From NCBI RefSeq assembly GCF_023715145.1, contig NZ_JAMBNP010000004.1, positions 434,001 to 498,000 of the forward strand: DNA of 64,000 nucleotides. Direction: 5' to 3'. The notes beneath the pieces were generated by a model. It made no database searches. It was given only the letters and a program-made list of their open reading frames with translations, and was not told where the DNA came from. Made by a program: the position numbers and the translations under genes. Positions 9,078 through 17,378 of the stretch are shown here, piece after piece. The stretch comes from Paenibacillus glycanilyticus (lineage in GTDB: Bacteria > Bacillota > Bacilli > Paenibacillales > Paenibacillaceae). Positions within the stretch are counted from its first letter, which is position 1. Each line of letters begins with the position of its first letter.

Positions 9078-11090
9078 TTAACCGATTTCATCCTCCTCGT
9101 ACATAGCGGCCTCGCGGTCGCGGATATGCCGGCGCAGGATCGATGCAAGCTCTCGGTCTATGGTTCCTTTCTCGTAAAGGGACTGAACCTCGTCACGCTC
9201 GGCTTGAATCGCGCTCCAATGCAGCTCTTTCCGCGCTTCATTAAAATCATCCGTTTTATTCTTCGAATGTACCGGCATTTCCTTCATCCTGCTAATAATC
9301 TGATGATAATAAGCGGTTACGCATTCCGTTGGATCGTCCTTCGCTTCCGGCTCGCATCTGGCATCCATCTCTTCCAGCACGGCTTCCGAGCATTGCAGCC
9401 TAAGTCCCCGAAGCGCATTAATATCAGCTTCCGTGAAAGCCAGCTTATAACCGCTGCCGCTGAAGCTCGCCTTAATTTTATTCCATAATCCCTTGAGGAC
9501 CATCTTCCACAGATGAAGACGGTTAGCGAGTATCATCTCAATCTGATCAAGCATTTTGAAATAGAAATTCGCGTGCTTCTCGCTGATTGCCCCCTTCTCT
9601 AATTGCTCATCCACATATTTCCGCTCGATATCAAGCGCTATAATCCGCATCTCAAGCTCCTTCTGACGACGATTAGGAAGCGGACGGTTCTGATTCTCGA
9701 TCATCTCCATTTGCAGAATCATCCTGCGGTATTCGGCTATAACGGACTCGATCGCCTCCTCATTGGCTTCATGGCTCACATGCTCCAGATGATGGATCGC
9801 AGCCCCCATCACTTTCATTTGCCATTCCCGTTCTTCATGGGCTTTCTCGGATTCATCCGCAATTATTCGTTTCTTCGCGATGATCGGCAACAGAATGCTC
9901 GCCGTCAACAGCGACAGCAGAATAATAAAAGCAGCCAGGAAAATAATGAGATTCCTCTGCGGGAACGGGTTCCCGTTGTTAAGCAGCAAAGGAACCGAAA
10001 AGGCACCGGCAAGCGTAACCGCGCCTCTCACGCCGGAGATCGTCGTAAGAATAAGCACCTTGAAGCTGAGCTTATCTTTGCCAAACCAGGTAAACAAAAA
10101 GGTCCATACAAAGCGAAGCACGAGCAAAAGAACAAATATAATGATCGCATAACCGATTACAACGACATTATTAAATCCGGGATCCTTGAAAATCACCGAA
10201 GTGACCTCGGGGATTTGAATGCCCAGGATAACGAAAACAAGCCCGTTCAGTATAAACAGAATAACCGACCAAGTATTCACGGATACCGACTTCAGCCTTG
10301 GCATGCTGTGATCCACCTTATCATCCTCTATGGCATGTACAATCCCGCCGGCTACCGCCGCCAGAATGCCGGATACCCCAAGCTCTTCAGCTACTAGATA
10401 GAGAAGGAACGGCGTTACAAGCTGGAGCAGCATATGCATCGTCTCATCCTCAAGCCCCGCCCTCCGGAGCAGTTGACGGATGCCGATAATTAGAAAAGCC
10501 AGCACTGCGCCTACCAGCAGCCCGCCAACAGCGATGACAATAAAGCTGAAGGTGGCCTTATGCCAGGAAAAAATGCCGGTCAAAGCGGCCGCGGTCGCAA
10601 ATTTGAACGCTACAAGACCAGATGCATCATTCATTAAGGCTTCGCCTTCCAGCAATCGCATCAGGCTCTTGGGCAGTTGAATCCGACCGGCTAACGCACC
10701 TACGGCAACCGCGTCCGTTGGCGACAGGATCGCTGCAAGGCCAAAGGCTGCGGCAAGCGGAATGGAAGGAATCATCCAGTGAATGGTATAACCGATGACA
10801 AAGACCGTCACGAAGACCAGACCTACAGACAGGAGCAAAATAGGCGCGCGCAGGCGCCAAAGCTCGTCGCGCGGCGTATTTTTACCGTCATTGTACAAGA
10901 GCGGAGCGATAAACAGGATGAAGAATAGTTCAGGCTCCAGATGCAGATGAACCCCGAATGGAATAACGGCAATGACCGCCCCCAGCGCAATTTGGATAAG
11001 AGGAACCGGAACGAATGGAATATAGCGATAGATCACATTTGAGACGCCAATCAGGACAAGCATAACAAGCACGATAATAAAGATTTCCAA
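9078..11090 (-). CDS. Na+/H+ antiporter, CPA1 family with long cytoplasmic tail
   Basis: A 670-aa protein with about twelve membrane helices in residues 1-410 and a charged, helical C-terminal cytoplasmic domain of about 260 residues. ILSPTDAVAVGAL contains the ion-binding aspartate region and TISGVRGAVTLAGAFSVP the later conserved helix of CPA1 exchangers (YvgP/NhaP-like). It exchanges Na+ (or K+) for protons across the cell membrane. The start is a TTG at 11090 with GGAGGT 6-7 nt upstream. Apparently monocistronic. Confidence 0.9.
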   Translation of the reverse strand: MEIFIIVLVMLVLIGVSNVIYRYIPFVPVPLIQIALGAVIAVIPFGVHLHLEPELFFILFIAPLLYNDGKNTPRDELWRLRAPILLLSVGLVFVTVFVIGYTIHWMIPSIPLAAAFGLAAILSPTDAVAVGALAGRIQLPKSLMRLLEGEALMNDASGLVAFKFATAAALTGIFSWHKATFSFIVIAVGGLLVGAVLAFLIIGIRQLLRRAGLEDETMHMLLQLVTPFLLYLVAEELGVSGILAAVAGGIVHAIEDDKVDHSMPRLKSVSVNTWSVILFILNGLVFVILGIQIPEVTSVIFKDPGFNNVVVIGYAIIIFVLLLVLRFVWTFLFTWFGKDKLSFKVLILTTISGVRGAVTLAGAFSVPLLLNNGNPFPQRNLIIFLAAFIILLSLLTASILLPIIAKKRIIADESEKAHEEREWQMKVMGAAIHHLEHVSHEANEEAIESVIAEYRRMILQMEMIENQNRPLPNRRQKELEMRIIALDIERKYVDEQLEKGAISEKHANFYFKMLDQIEMILANRLHLWKMVLKGLWNKIKASFSGSGYKLAFTEADINALRGLRLQCSEAVLEEMDARCEPEAKDDPTECVTAYYHQIISRMKEMPVHSKNKTDDFNEARKELHWSAIQAERDEVQSLYEKGTIDRELASILRRHIRDREAAMYEEDEIG

Positions 11091-11116
11091 GCGGTTACCT
11101 CCATTCTTTTCTATAC

Positions 11117-11154
11117 AAAAGGGATCAGACGCCCGATGCGTGAGATCCCTTTTT
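11117..11154 (-). terminator. Terminator after manganese catalase
   Basis: Inverted repeat AAAAGGGATC / GATCCCTTTT with a 17-nt loop. T-rich flanks occur on both strands. It lies between the catalase gene and the antiporter start. Confidence 0.8.
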
Positions 11155-11169
11155 GTTTTCCTTAAGCGT

Positions 11170-12024
11170 TTATCTTCCCATATCCGTCAAGCCGGGAGCG
11201 TGCTCGTTTGGCAGCTCCGGATTATACGGCACCGGGTAGCCTTCCGGAGGCGGAATCACCTGCAGGTCTCCGCCGTTGCGGCTAGGCGACTTGCCGCTGT
11301 ATACTTCGGCAATTCGTGTATCGTCTAACCGGAAGTTGAACTGTGCATTGTGGAAGCCCATATCCACGTATTTCCGGCATTCCGGATATTTGTTGATGTC
11401 GTAATTCGGTACAGGGAACAGATTGCCCCAGCTTACGCCAAGTGTTTCAAGCGCCTTTGCGAAGGCATTCTGATGGGCATTATCCCGTACAATCAGGAAA
11501 GCGATCGTCTCCCTGAACGCTTTATTGGAGCTCATCTCGTAGATGCGGGACTTCTGCAATACCCCCGTCGATTCGAGCAGCAAATTATCCAGAAGATCCG
11601 CAATCAGATTGCCGTGGTTGTAGACCCAGTTGCCCATCCAGGGGTTGCCTCCGGCGTCAACCGGCAGAGAGGCTTGCGCGCCTACAATAAAGTGATGCGG
11701 ATTCGCATGTTTAAGCGCTTCGTCAAGCGGAGCCCCATCTACTCCAGCATTACCCGGAATTTCTTCCCCTGAACCAGTCAGCAGCTGATTTATCGTGGTC
11801 TGCACAAGCTCGACATGGCTGATTTCCTCCAGGAACACGCCTCTGATCAGATCGCGGTATTGCGTTGCTTTCCCTCTAAAATTCGTGCTTTGGAAAAAAT
11901 ACTGCATCATCGTGCGCATTTCGCCGTAATGACCGCCAAGCGCTTCCTGAAGCACCTTTGCCGCTGCAGGATCCGGCTTATCGGGCACTATCATATTAAT
12001 CAAATCTTGCTTGTAGAAATACAC
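11170..12024 (-). CDS. Manganese catalase (non-haem)
   Basis: A 284-aa ferritin-like protein. GHYGEMRTMMQYFFQS and FLEEISHVELVQTTI carry the Glu/His ligands of the dimanganese centre, and a later MSSNKAFRETIAFLIVRDNAHQNAF segment is also typical of manganese catalases (YdbD-like). It disproportionates hydrogen peroxide. The start is GTG 12024 with AAGGGGGAT about 5 nt upstream. The C-terminal proline-rich tail (VIPPPEGYPVPYNPELPNE) is common in Bacillus stress or spore-associated members. Monocistronic, with its own terminator. Confidence 0.92.
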   Translation of the reverse strand: MYFYKQDLINMIVPDKPDPAAAKVLQEALGGHYGEMRTMMQYFFQSTNFRGKATQYRDLIRGVFLEEISHVELVQTTINQLLTGSGEEIPGNAGVDGAPLDEALKHANPHHFIVGAQASLPVDAGGNPWMGNWVYNHGNLIADLLDNLLLESTGVLQKSRIYEMSSNKAFRETIAFLIVRDNAHQNAFAKALETLGVSWGNLFPVPNYDINKYPECRKYVDMGFHNAQFNFRLDDTRIAEVYSGKSPSRNGGDLQVIPPPEGYPVPYNPELPNEHAPGLTDMGR

Positions 12025-12146
12025 GGTTTATCCCCCTTATGTTGGCTTAAGCGCTAATAGCATGTGCCGCAGGAGAGTATTTCATTCTGTGGCAATGATT
12101 ATGGTTGTGCACGTGATAAACGTACAAATAATGGACAAAAAGAAAA

Positions 12147-12170
12147 GAAACCGCGGTTGCCCGCGGTTTC
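12147..12170. terminator. Terminator, works on both strands
   Basis: Perfect 10-bp stem GAAACCGCGG / CCGCGGTTTC with a 4-nt loop, A-rich on the left and TTTTCTTTTC on the right. It ends the MOSC gene on the minus strand. Confidence 0.9.
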
Positions 12171-12181
12171 TTTTCTTTTCC

Positions 12182-12901
12182 CTACGCTTCTTCTGCAGCC
12201 AGAAGAACCTTATCGCCCTGTTTGATTGTACCGGTCTTCACGACGGAAGCATACACGCCAAACTGCAGGTTGAACTCTTCATTCACTTTTCTGAGCAAGG
12301 ATGGATCCTTTACCTGCGTGTCCGGGTCCATCGTAATCAGAACGCAGCGCTGACAGAAGCTGTCCACCTGCAGCTCTACGTCCCCTATCTTCAGCTTGCG
12401 TCCGAGCCATTCCCCCTCCGTGATGGCATCATCACTAACCTTCACAACAAAATTCGCCCGGAAGCGCCGTTCATCAAGCTCCTTCCCCCATGTTTCCTGC
12501 AGCTTGTTCAAGGAACCATCGGTAATGATCAGAATGCTTGCACCGTCAACGGAGAGCAGCTGCGGATGCTCCGGATGCGGCTCCTTCACGTCGGACATCG
12601 TCAGGCGCGTTTTCGTCTGGCTCTGAATTTCTTCTAATAATAGCGTATCCCAGTTGTACTCTTGGCCGCCCGGTGCCTTCACTCGAATCTCGCCGTTATT
12701 ATAAGTCGCTTGATAATTCAGCATATTAGGGAGGTTTCGAGCCGTTATGTATTTATACCAATCCTTCTTGGTCTCATCGTAGAAGGTGACAAACCGATCT
12801 CCGAGCAAACCATAGGGTTCAATCACGCATTCCTCAAGCTTCTCTCCCGCAAATGATTTTACCGGATACCGGTATATGTCCTGAATCTCGCCAATCTGCA
12901 C
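12182..12901 (-). CDS. MOSC domain protein with N-terminal beta-barrel
   Basis: About 239 aa. The N-terminal part (IQDIYRYPVKSFAGE, then PYGLLGDRFVTFYDE) is the MOSC_N beta-barrel. The C-terminal MOSC domain has the conserved FCQRCVLITMDPDT with the Cys expected to hold sulfur. Such proteins are related to the molybdenum cofactor sulfurase C-terminal domain and may bind the cofactor. GTG 12901 is preferred over ATG 12907 because AAAGGAG is only 1 nt from the ATG but 7 nt from the GTG. A paralogue lies at 53384-54124. Confidence 0.88.
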   Translation of the reverse strand: MQIGEIQDIYRYPVKSFAGEKLEECVIEPYGLLGDRFVTFYDETKKDWYKYITARNLPNMLNYQATYNNGEIRVKAPGGQEYNWDTLLLEEIQSQTKTRLTMSDVKEPHPEHPQLLSVDGASILIITDGSLNKLQETWGKELDERRFRANFVVKVSDDAITEGEWLGRKLKIGDVELQVDSFCQRCVLITMDPDTQVKDPSLLRKVNEEFNLQFGVYASVVKTGTIKQGDKVLLAAEEA

Positions 12902-12998
12902 GTTCATGCTCCTTTGTTGATTTTTTGGTATTTAATAGATCCATTCTAATTGAAGTTGCAGCAAAACAAAAAATGGTTATTATTTAATCATCCGGCGT

Positions 12999-13004
12999 TA
13001 TAAT
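12999..13004 (+). promoter_or_regulatory. Candidate -10 box for the dehydrogenase gene
   Basis: A perfect TATAAT 37 nt before the ATG at 13041. The -35 region is poor (GTTATT at a 17-nt spacing), so an activator may be needed. Confidence 0.45.
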
Positions 13005-13040
13005 GGAAGTCTAATTCTATTTCTATTCGGAGGGATCATT

Positions 13041-14024
13041 ATGAAAGCCATTATCATCAATGCCCCAGGGGCTCCAGATATATTTACGCTGGCAGAAATG
13101 CCGGTTCCACAGCCGGGTCCTGGAGAAATCCGCGTTCAGATCAAAGCGATAAGCCTTAATCCGGCAGATTACAAAATGGCTGCAAACGGCCATCCGGCAT
13201 GGCAGTATCCTTTTATTCCGGGTCTGGATGCAGCTGGAATCGTAGACGCTGTAGGCGAAGGCGTTACGAAATGGGAGGTTGGTGACCGCGTCGCCTATCA
13301 CGGGAGCTTCATGAAGCCAGGTACCTATGCCGAATACGGCATTACAACGGCACGCACCGCTGGCCGTATGCCGGAAGGGCTCTCTTTCGAGGAAGCGGCC
13401 GCCTTCCCATGCGCCGGACTAACCGCCTATCAAGCGTTAATCGAGAAATTAAACGTCAAAGCCGGACGTTCCATCCTGATTCATGCCGGTGCCGGCGGCG
13501 TTGGCGGTTATGCCATTCAGCTTGCGAAGCTGCTTGGAGCATCTCCTATTCTGACGACGGCTTCCGAAGCAAGCAGGAACTATGTCGAGCAGTTAGGCGC
13601 CGACGTTGTTATTGATTACAATACGGAGGATGTAGCTGCCCGGGTAAAGGAAGCAACCGATGGACTTGGCGCAGATTACATTTTAAATTCGATTAACCGC
13701 GCTACTGCCCAGACTGATCTCTCCATGCTTGCTTTTGGCGGACAATTAGCCTGTATAGCCGGCGCTCCGGTAACCGTGGCCGACTTCCAGCCTTCCCATA
13801 AAACGTTCACCGTTCATAAAATGATGCTCAGCGGCGCTCATTTGTCGGGAGACATCCGCGCGGAGGAAGAGCTGGCCTTGATGACCGAGGAGTTCATGCA
13901 GCTCCTTGTCGACAAGAGGATAGATGCCATGATCGAAAAAACAATCAGCCTGGAGGAAGTGCCGGCCGAGCTTGCACGCCTGTCCCAAAGACATGTCCGC
14001 GGCAAGATTGTAGCCGTTCTTTAA
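13041..14024 (+). CDS. NADP-dependent quinone-oxidoreductase-like alcohol dehydrogenase
   Basis: A 327-aa medium-chain dehydrogenase/reductase. The N-terminal GroES-like domain (PGPGEIRVQIKAISLNPADY) lacks structural zinc cysteines. The Rossmann loop GAGGVGGYAIQLAK (about residue 150) and the C-terminal RHVRGKIVAVL are typical of NADPH:quinone oxidoreductase/zeta-crystallin-like enzymes. It probably reduces quinones or enones. GGAGGGA lies 5 nt before ATG 13041. A VOC-family gene starts 16 nt downstream, suggesting a two-gene unit for handling reactive small molecules. Confidence 0.9.
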   Translation: MKAIIINAPGAPDIFTLAEMPVPQPGPGEIRVQIKAISLNPADYKMAANGHPAWQYPFIPGLDAAGIVDAVGEGVTKWEVGDRVAYHGSFMKPGTYAEYGITTARTAGRMPEGLSFEEAAAFPCAGLTAYQALIEKLNVKAGRSILIHAGAGGVGGYAIQLAKLLGASPILTTASEASRNYVEQLGADVVIDYNTEDVAARVKEATDGLGADYILNSINRATAQTDLSMLAFGGQLACIAGAPVTVADFQPSHKTFTVHKMMLSGAHLSGDIRAEEELALMTEEFMQLLVDKRIDAMIEKTISLEEVPAELARLSQRHVRGKIVAVL

Positions 14025-14040
14025 GACAGGAGGGCAACTC

Positions 14041-14406
14041 GTGAACATTAAAGAATCCGGCTTGATTTTATTTGTAGAGAATTATCCCGCTGCTCTCGAT
14101 TTCTACACGCATCAACTAGGATTGCCTGTCCGTGAACAACAACCGGAGCTTACCGTGTTTCAGTTCGGGAACAGCTACCTGATGGTAGAGAAAGGCGGTG
14201 CGGCCTCCCCTGCCGCAAAGTCCCGTTCTCAGAATCCGACCGTTCTCCGCCTTGACGTCGAAGATTTCGAGCAAACCGTACAAGAGCTAAGAAATCGTCA
14301 CGTAACAATAGAGGTTTCAACTCATAGCTGGGGAATTATTGGTATCTTATTGGACCCGGACGGCAATCGGATAGAGATTAAGAAGCACGGAATATCATCG
14401 TTGTAA
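14041..14406 (+). CDS. VOC family (glyoxalase/bleomycin-resistance-like) protein
   Basis: A 121-aa single vicinal-oxygen-chelate unit: NIKESGLILFVENYPAALDF opening, FYTHQLGLPV, and a C-terminal GIIGILLDPDGNRIEI with the metal-ligand Glu. Members bind metals and act as isomerases, dioxygenases or drug-binding proteins. The start is GTG 14041 with AGGAGGG about 6 nt upstream, 16 nt after the dehydrogenase. Its last 12 nt overlap the convergent Imm5-like gene. Substrate unknown. Confidence 0.85.
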   Translation: MNIKESGLILFVENYPAALDFYTHQLGLPVREQQPELTVFQFGNSYLMVEKGGAASPAAKSRSQNPTVLRLDVEDFEQTVQELRNRHVTIEVSTHSWGIIGILLDPDGNRIEIKKHGISSL

Positions 14407-14856
14407 TTGCTCCAGCAGCTCGACCAACCGTTTATACTGCCACTCCCGCTCGCGGTCTGCGGCAATAACGGCCTCCGTCTTTTCTGTAAAATCCCGGATC
14501 GCCGTAGCCGCATAAGCCGCCGCGTGCACAGCATGACTGGCCACATGGGCCGTTGCTGCCGCATGCCCGGCTGCCCGGGCGGCGCGTGAGGCTGCGCTGC
14601 TTGCCGCGATGACATCTCGTGCTGCGGCATGTGCGGCAAACGCTGCTTTGCGCGCGGCCGACATGGGCATTTCCCCCTTCGACCAGGCGCGGGCCGCAAC
14701 AATAGCTTCCTTCATCCTATTATCCTGAGTCAGGATTACTTCAAAGCAGTGCCGGACTCGCTCCGCGCAATCGGCAGCCCATAGGGCCAATACGCGATGA
14801 TCCACTTGCTTGACCAGGTCGGCAATACGTCTGTCCTGACCAATCAGCCCCTTCAT
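14395..14856 (-). CDS. Imm5-like putative immunity protein
   Basis: A 153-aa alanine-rich, all-helical protein. LALWAADCAERV, RAWSKGEMPMSAARKAA, AAHAAAR, AAGHAAATAHVASHAVHAAAYA and a terminal EREWQYKRLVELL match the pattern I know from proteins annotated as putative immunity protein (Imm5 family) of polymorphic toxin systems. These neutralise a cognate toxin by binding. No toxin, WXG100 or RHS-type gene is present nearby, so it is an orphan. The 3' end overlaps the convergent VOC gene by 12 nt. The family call is by recognition; the role is inference. Confidence 0.75.
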   Translation of the reverse strand: MKGLIGQDRRIADLVKQVDHRVLALWAADCAERVRHCFEVILTQDNRMKEAIVAARAWSKGEMPMSAARKAAFAAHAAARDVIAASSAASRAARAAGHAAATAHVASHAVHAAAYAATAIRDFTEKTEAVIAADREREWQYKRLVELLEQLQR

Positions 14857-14863
14857 ATATCGT

Positions 14864-15379
14864 TTACCTGTCGAGAGTCATTTTGTTCCATTGTCCTTCG
14901 ATCTCCTTTATTTGACGCAAATGATGTCGAGTATGCATATCAATCAGCTCAAACCACTCACTGGCGTTCAGCCAGCCAAATCCGCCATGTCTCACTTTGG
15001 ATTGGGGATCAAGAAGAGGAATCTGCTTATCCCAATCTCTCATTTTCTCTATTAAATGATTCAGATGCTCCTGATGCTCCGCATTGGTCTTGCTATCGTC
15101 CGGACTGTATTCCATGCCCTCCGGCAGCTTGATCTTTATTGGCGGAAAGGCGTTGGCACGGAACAGCTCCTCACCTGCCGTTGTTTTTCCGAGCGGCTGC
15201 GCACAGTCAGACACCAAGCATTGCTGCATATTGTCCAAGTACTCTAGTGCCACGTCCACAATGTGAGAATAGACCTGGCCAATAGACCAGGATTCCGGCT
15301 TTATCCGGTAACGCAGCTGTTCGACGGAATAGGAATCAAGCCGGTCTTGATAAGTATTTATAACGTCCAGCCCTTTCAT
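14864..15379 (-). CDS. DinB-like protein
   Basis: About 171 aa. IKPESWSIGQVYSHIVDVALEYL near the N-terminus and a C-terminal DMHTRHHLRQIKEIEG supply the spaced histidines of the DinB/YfiT four-helix metal-binding fold. Members are thiol-transferase-like or uncharacterised. The start is set at ATG 15379 with AGAGGTGG close upstream. An earlier in-frame ATG at 15415 lacks a ribosome binding site and coincides with a TATAAT-like stretch. It ends 7 nt before the Imm5-like gene, so the two may be co-transcribed. Confidence 0.8.
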   Translation of the reverse strand: MKGLDVINTYQDRLDSYSVEQLRYRIKPESWSIGQVYSHIVDVALEYLDNMQQCLVSDCAQPLGKTTAGEELFRANAFPPIKIKLPEGMEYSPDDSKTNAEHQEHLNHLIEKMRDWDKQIPLLDPQSKVRHGGFGWLNASEWFELIDMHTRHHLRQIKEIEGQWNKMTLDR

Positions 15380-15533
15380 TGGCCACCTCTTTATAACGTT
15401 ATCTTCTAATTCCATTATATATCGTTTATCCGTAAGGATCATCTCCAAGTTCGATAGGCTGTTTGTTATTAAAAATATGCCGTTCCTCCAATCCCGATTC
15501 CAAAGTGCATTCATCTCTTCCTGGAATAAGAAA

Positions 15534-15565
15534 AGACGCACTTTCCCTCAAGGAAAAGTGCGTCT
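15534..15565 (-). terminator. Terminator of the guanidine-assimilation operon
   Basis: Stem AGACGCACTTTTCC / GGGAAAGTGCGTCT (one bulge) followed on the minus strand by TTTTCTTATT. It lies 47 nt beyond the allophanate hydrolase stop. Confidence 0.85.
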
Positions 15566-15611
15566 CGCTATTAAAATAGCAGGCTTCGGAATTTGTTGCT
15601 TTTAATCCGGA

Positions 15612-17378
15612 TTATAGCACCGCTTTTGCGGAATCAACCGCTGCGGCAAGTGCTTTCCTCCAGCCTCCGTAGGAGGTAATATCTTCTGCTCCAACAGTTC
15701 CGTACGCTTCGCATATGAAACCGGGAACTATCGTTCCGTCTGCCAACTCAACCTTCCCAATTCCTAGGGGAGCCGGAATAGCCGCCGTAAACGATCCGAA
15801 TGCCGCAAGCGGCATCTCCCAAACCTCCACTTCAATGGAAGCTCCGCCTTGAGGAAGCTTAAGAAGCCCTGGCTTGGGCGGAACGGTCTGCAGCTTCATC
15901 AGCTTGTAGGCAGGAGAAGTCCGATCTTCCCGAACGAAGACTGCGCCATGCTCCAGCATCTGGCGTTCGAGCGGCAGTCCTCGCATATGAAGCCCGCATA
16001 CGGCAACAAGAGTGGAAGGCTCTCGTTCTTGTTCCCGTGCCGCGCGGATGGTCTCGGCCAGCTCGAACAGCATGCCTTCTTCGCCGGATCCGGCAAACAG
16101 CGTTATGCCAAACGGCAAATCCGCCGCCGCTTCACCGGACGGAACAGCCAGCGCGCTTAAATCTAGCAGGTTGCAATGATTCGTATAGAGCCCCATCGCG
16201 CTGTTTGTTGCAACCGGGTCTTTGGCCACCTGTTCGCGCGTCCAGGTTCCTCCTGCTGTAGGCATGACAAGCACGGCATCCCGGAACAGCTTCTTAGCCT
16301 CCAGCTTGTAGCCTTGCAGCTTATGAAGAGCGGTGAACACGGACGCGGCATCAAACTCCGGTTTGGTCGCGTTTCGAAGCACCTTCTCGGTAACCGGGAA
16401 AGTCGCGCCAGGATTGGCCTCAATAAAGGAGCCTAACGCTGACCAGCGCTCCGCTACCCACGGTCCTTCATATAATAGGGCGGCTGCGGACTGGAACAAA
16501 TCTATGGAAACATATTGCACAGGAAGCTTCATTGCCTCCAATTGCCTTACCGACTTCTCCCAGGCTTTCCGATACCCATCCGCAAATGGTCCGTAGAAAG
16601 TCAGCGGACCTTCGGGAAGCAGCAATTTTGCAGGCAGCTTTCGCTCTCCCGCGCTGATCTCCTTGGACCAGGGATCATCCGGCTGAATGCCGCGAACGGC
16701 TTGGTCAACAAGGATGGCATCCTCCAGATTATGGGCAAATACCGTTACGCAGTCCAGACTCTCGCATGCCGGCACAACCCCTTTGCTTGGCCATGCGCCT
16801 ACGCTTGGTTTAAGACCAACCAGATTATGAAGGGCAGCAGGCACCCTGCCCGAGCCGGCTGTATCCGTTCCGAGCGAAAATACCGCATGTCCGAGAGCAA
16901 CCGCAACGGCCGAGCCGGAGCTGGAACCGCCGCTGATCAGCTCGGGACGAAGCGCGTTATGCGTCTCGCCGTATGGACTTCTGGTCCCGACCAGGCCCGT
17001 TGCGAATTGGTCGAGATTCGACTTCCCGACGGGGATCGCCCCCGCCTCGACAAGACGTTCAACCACTGCCGCATGCTCAGCCGGCAAATAGGAGAACTCC
17101 TCGCAGCCCGCTGTTGTTGGCATGCAGGCAACGTCGATATTATCCTTGACCGCGAACGGAATTCCCCACAATGGCAATTCCGCTCGATCAAGCTGATTGA
17201 GGCGATCCAGATAACGCTGGATGAAAGAAAGCGATGGCGCCGTAATCCAAATATGCTTCTCTTTATCGGACTCCGCGCGTTCGATAATCACTTGAATCAC
17301 ATGCTCGGGCGTCAAGGTGCCGTTTAAGTATCCTTCGCGCAGCGAAGAGATGGTCATTGGCCATTGGAGTTCACTCAT
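15612..17378 (-). CDS. atzF: Allophanate hydrolase
   Basis: A 588-aa amidase-signature enzyme. AVKDNID holds the catalytic Lys (about K78), ISGGSSSGSA the cis-Ser, and TDTAGSGRVPA the nucleophilic Ser (about S176). The C-terminal ~150 residues (VAVCGLHMRGLPLERQ onward) form the allophanate-hydrolase-specific second domain. It splits allophanate to ammonia and CO2. The ATG overlaps the carboxylase stop codon by 4 nt (ATGA), so the two are translationally coupled. In this operon allophanate would come from carboxyguanidine deimination rather than directly from urea. Confidence 0.93.
   Translation of the reverse strand: MSELQWPMTISSLREGYLNGTLTPEHVIQVIIERAESDKEKHIWITAPSLSFIQRYLDRLNQLDRAELPLWGIPFAVKDNIDVACMPTTAGCEEFSYLPAEHAAVVERLVEAGAIPVGKSNLDQFATGLVGTRSPYGETHNALRPELISGGSSSGSAVAVALGHAVFSLGTDTAGSGRVPAALHNLVGLKPSVGAWPSKGVVPACESLDCVTVFAHNLEDAILVDQAVRGIQPDDPWSKEISAGERKLPAKLLLPEGPLTFYGPFADGYRKAWEKSVRQLEAMKLPVQYVSIDLFQSAAALLYEGPWVAERWSALGSFIEANPGATFPVTEKVLRNATKPEFDAASVFTALHKLQGYKLEAKKLFRDAVLVMPTAGGTWTREQVAKDPVATNSAMGLYTNHCNLLDLSALAVPSGEAAADLPFGITLFAGSGEEGMLFELAETIRAAREQEREPSTLVAVCGLHMRGLPLERQMLEHGAVFVREDRTSPAYKLMKLQTVPPKPGLLKLPQGGASIEVEVWEMPLAAFGSFTAAIPAPLGIGKVELADGTIVPGFICEAYGTVGAEDITSYGGWRKALAAAVDSAKAVL

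Noticed and set aside
9603..10397. 264-codon plus-strand open frame inside the antiporter gene
   Set aside because: It is antisense to a well-supported CPA1 antiporter, has no ribosome binding site support and a composition expected of a shadow frame.
12062..12146. General-stress or sporulation promoter before manganese catalase
   Set aside because: No -35/-10 pair matching sigma-B, sigma-G or sigma-A could be placed with confidence.
16515..17327. 270-codon plus-strand open frame opposite allophanate hydrolase
   Set aside because: The opposite strand encodes intact amidase motifs; the frame shows no recognisable domain.
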